Assembly (NCBI GenBank): GCA_022561735.1
Contig: JADFQR010000087.1
Coordinates: 1 to 6,179, forward strand
Direction of reading: 5' to 3'
DNA: 6,179 nt
Source: Chloroflexota bacterium
Lineage (GTDB): Bacteria > Chloroflexota > Dehalococcoidia > UBA1151
The translations under genes and the position numbers were made by a program. How positions within the stretch are numbered: position 1 is the stretch's first letter; each line of letters starts with the position of its first letter. The notes beneath the pieces are model-generated. The model worked only from the letters and a program-made list of their open reading frames with translations. It ran no database searches and had not been told where the DNA came from. Of the stretch, positions 5,353 to 6,179 are shown in pieces.

Positions 5353-6179
5353 CTAATCGAGCTGGAACACCGACGTTACGACCACCGCTCGGCCCTCTGC
5401 GTGGTTTAGCTGCATGTTGGCCGCCTTCGTTGGCTGGTCCTTGGTCATCAGGAACCCTTGCCCAAGAGGGTCGGGGCTATTTGCTGATGCCGCAGCCTGC
5501 TGTTCCGCCCGGACCTTGACACCCAGCGCTGTTACATCGTTCCAGGCCAGTTCCTTGAAACCCAATGATCCGAGAAGTTCCTGGAAATCCGGCGCCGAAA
5601 TCATAAAACTGAGGGACTCATCGCCGGCCCAGGGAACGGGGTAATGCAGCGGCGTCACCGGTCCGCTCAGCACGTCCTGGGTCGCGAGTTTTCCTCCAGG
5701 GCGAAGCACACGCCGAACTTCGCTGTACAGTTTTTCTTTCTCGGGTATGTTCATTGATGAATTCTGCATCCAGACCAGATCGAAGGACCCATCTTCGAAT
5801 GGCATGTCCAAGGCGCTGCCGCAATGAAAGCGGACCTTTTCATCCAACCCCACCCGTGCGGTCAGCATCTCCGCGGCCAAGCAGAACTCCTGCGTGAGGT
5901 CGATGCCAGTCACATCACAGCCGTAATCCCCGCCTAATATCCGCGCCGGCCCTCCGATACCGCTCCCAACGTCCAGTACCTTCATCCCTTCTGATATTCC
6001 GGCAAGAGAGGCCAGCTCTTTCGTACCAGACAGGCCGCCGCTATGAAACTGGTCGAAAGAATGCAGGTCTTCCTTGGTTAGCGCGTCGATGTCCTTGCCG
6101 GCGTTCTTGAGCGCGTCCAAGATCACAGTGGAGAGATCGGATTGGCCGTAATGATCGTCGATCGATTGCTGGTAGTCAG
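5353..6179 (-). CDS. SAM-dependent methyltransferase, sarcosine/dimethylglycine methyltransferase-like (5' end outside window)
   Basis: A class I methyltransferase of the UbiE/Coq5-like group whose sequence resembles sarcosine/dimethylglycine N-methyltransferases and related small-molecule enzymes. The frame is open to the right edge, giving 274 residues, and the sequence before the GTG at 6126 (Q-Q-S-I-D-D-H-Y-G-Q-S-D-L-S) still looks like family sequence, so the true start lies beyond 6179. Numbered from the edge: V-L-D-V-G-S-G-I-G-G motif I near 67-76, G-I-D-L-T with Asp93, F-D-L-V-W-M-Q-N-S-S-M-N-I from 132, and L-R-P-G-G at 158-162. The last segment, ending V-V-V-T-S-V-F-Q-L-D, forms the substrate lid. 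Relatives, as I recall them, often have Q-H-V where this has Q-N-S-S; this may affect acceptor choice, which is unknown. It is divided from the other minus-strand genes by the CoA-transferase remnant. Confidence 0.85.
   Translation of the reverse strand, partial: DYQQSIDDHYGQSDLSTVILDALKNAGKDIDALTKEDLHSFDQFHSGGLSGTKELASLAGISEGMKVLDVGSGIGGPARILGGDYGCDVTGIDLTQEFCLAAEMLTARVGLDEKVRFHCGSALDMPFEDGSFDLVWMQNSSMNIPEKEKLYSEVRRVLRPGGKLATQDVLSGPVTPLHYPVPWAGDESLSFMISAPDFQELLGSLGFKELAWNDVTALGVKVRAEQQAAASANSPDPLGQGFLMTKDQPTKAANMQLNHAEGRAVVVTSVFQLD

Overview
The window is GC-rich chromosomal DNA (roughly 60% GC, strong G/C preference at third codon positions, AGGA-type ribosome binding sites). The gene families present are an SDR oxidoreductase, a xylose-isomerase-like TIM barrel, an SRPBCC protein, an alpha/beta hydrolase, a CaiB/BaiF CoA-transferase remnant and two SAM methyltransferases. 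They fit a free-living, metabolically versatile environmental bacterium. An uncultured Chloroflexota (SAR202-like) or similar lineage would match, but this is inference and no ribosomal or phylogenetic marker is present. I see no tRNA, rRNA, CRISPR array, transposase or integrase.

Layout from left to right. Positions 15-188 (minus) hold a 57-residue unknown protein with an excellent Shine-Dalgarno sequence. Positions 189-589 hold a divergent non-coding stretch with four 13-bp tandem repeats (380-431), followed by an in-frame, coding-like segment (434-589) that resembles the start of a cupin protein. Positions 590-1363 (plus) encode a class I SAM methyltransferase. Positions 1364-2096 are a 733-bp gene-free interval between converging genes. 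It is dense in inverted repeats, contains a clear minus-strand intrinsic terminator (1453-1490) and an A+T-rich patch, and may encode a structured RNA of about 430 nt on the minus strand. From 2097 to the right end everything intact is on the minus strand: SDR (2097-2828), TIM barrel (3025-3894), SRPBCC (3940-4419), a 5'-truncated alpha/beta hydrolase (4406-5098) and a second SAM methyltransferase cut by the window edge (5353-6179).

The hydrolase loses its N-terminal quarter exactly where an oppositely oriented fragment of a CaiB/BaiF CoA-transferase begins (5099-5329, plus). This is a rearrangement scar or an assembly chimera, and it also separates the right-hand methyltransferase from the hydrolase-SRPBCC-TIM barrel-SDR run. 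The hydrolase, SRPBCC and TIM barrel genes are tightly packed (14-bp overlap, then 45-bp gap). The SDR follows 196 bp later with its own ribosome binding site. Together they look like a small catabolic or modifying gene set (ester or C-C hydrolysis, ligand-binding or cyclase fold, isomerase or epimerase, NAD-dependent alcohol oxidation), but no substrate can be read from the sequence.
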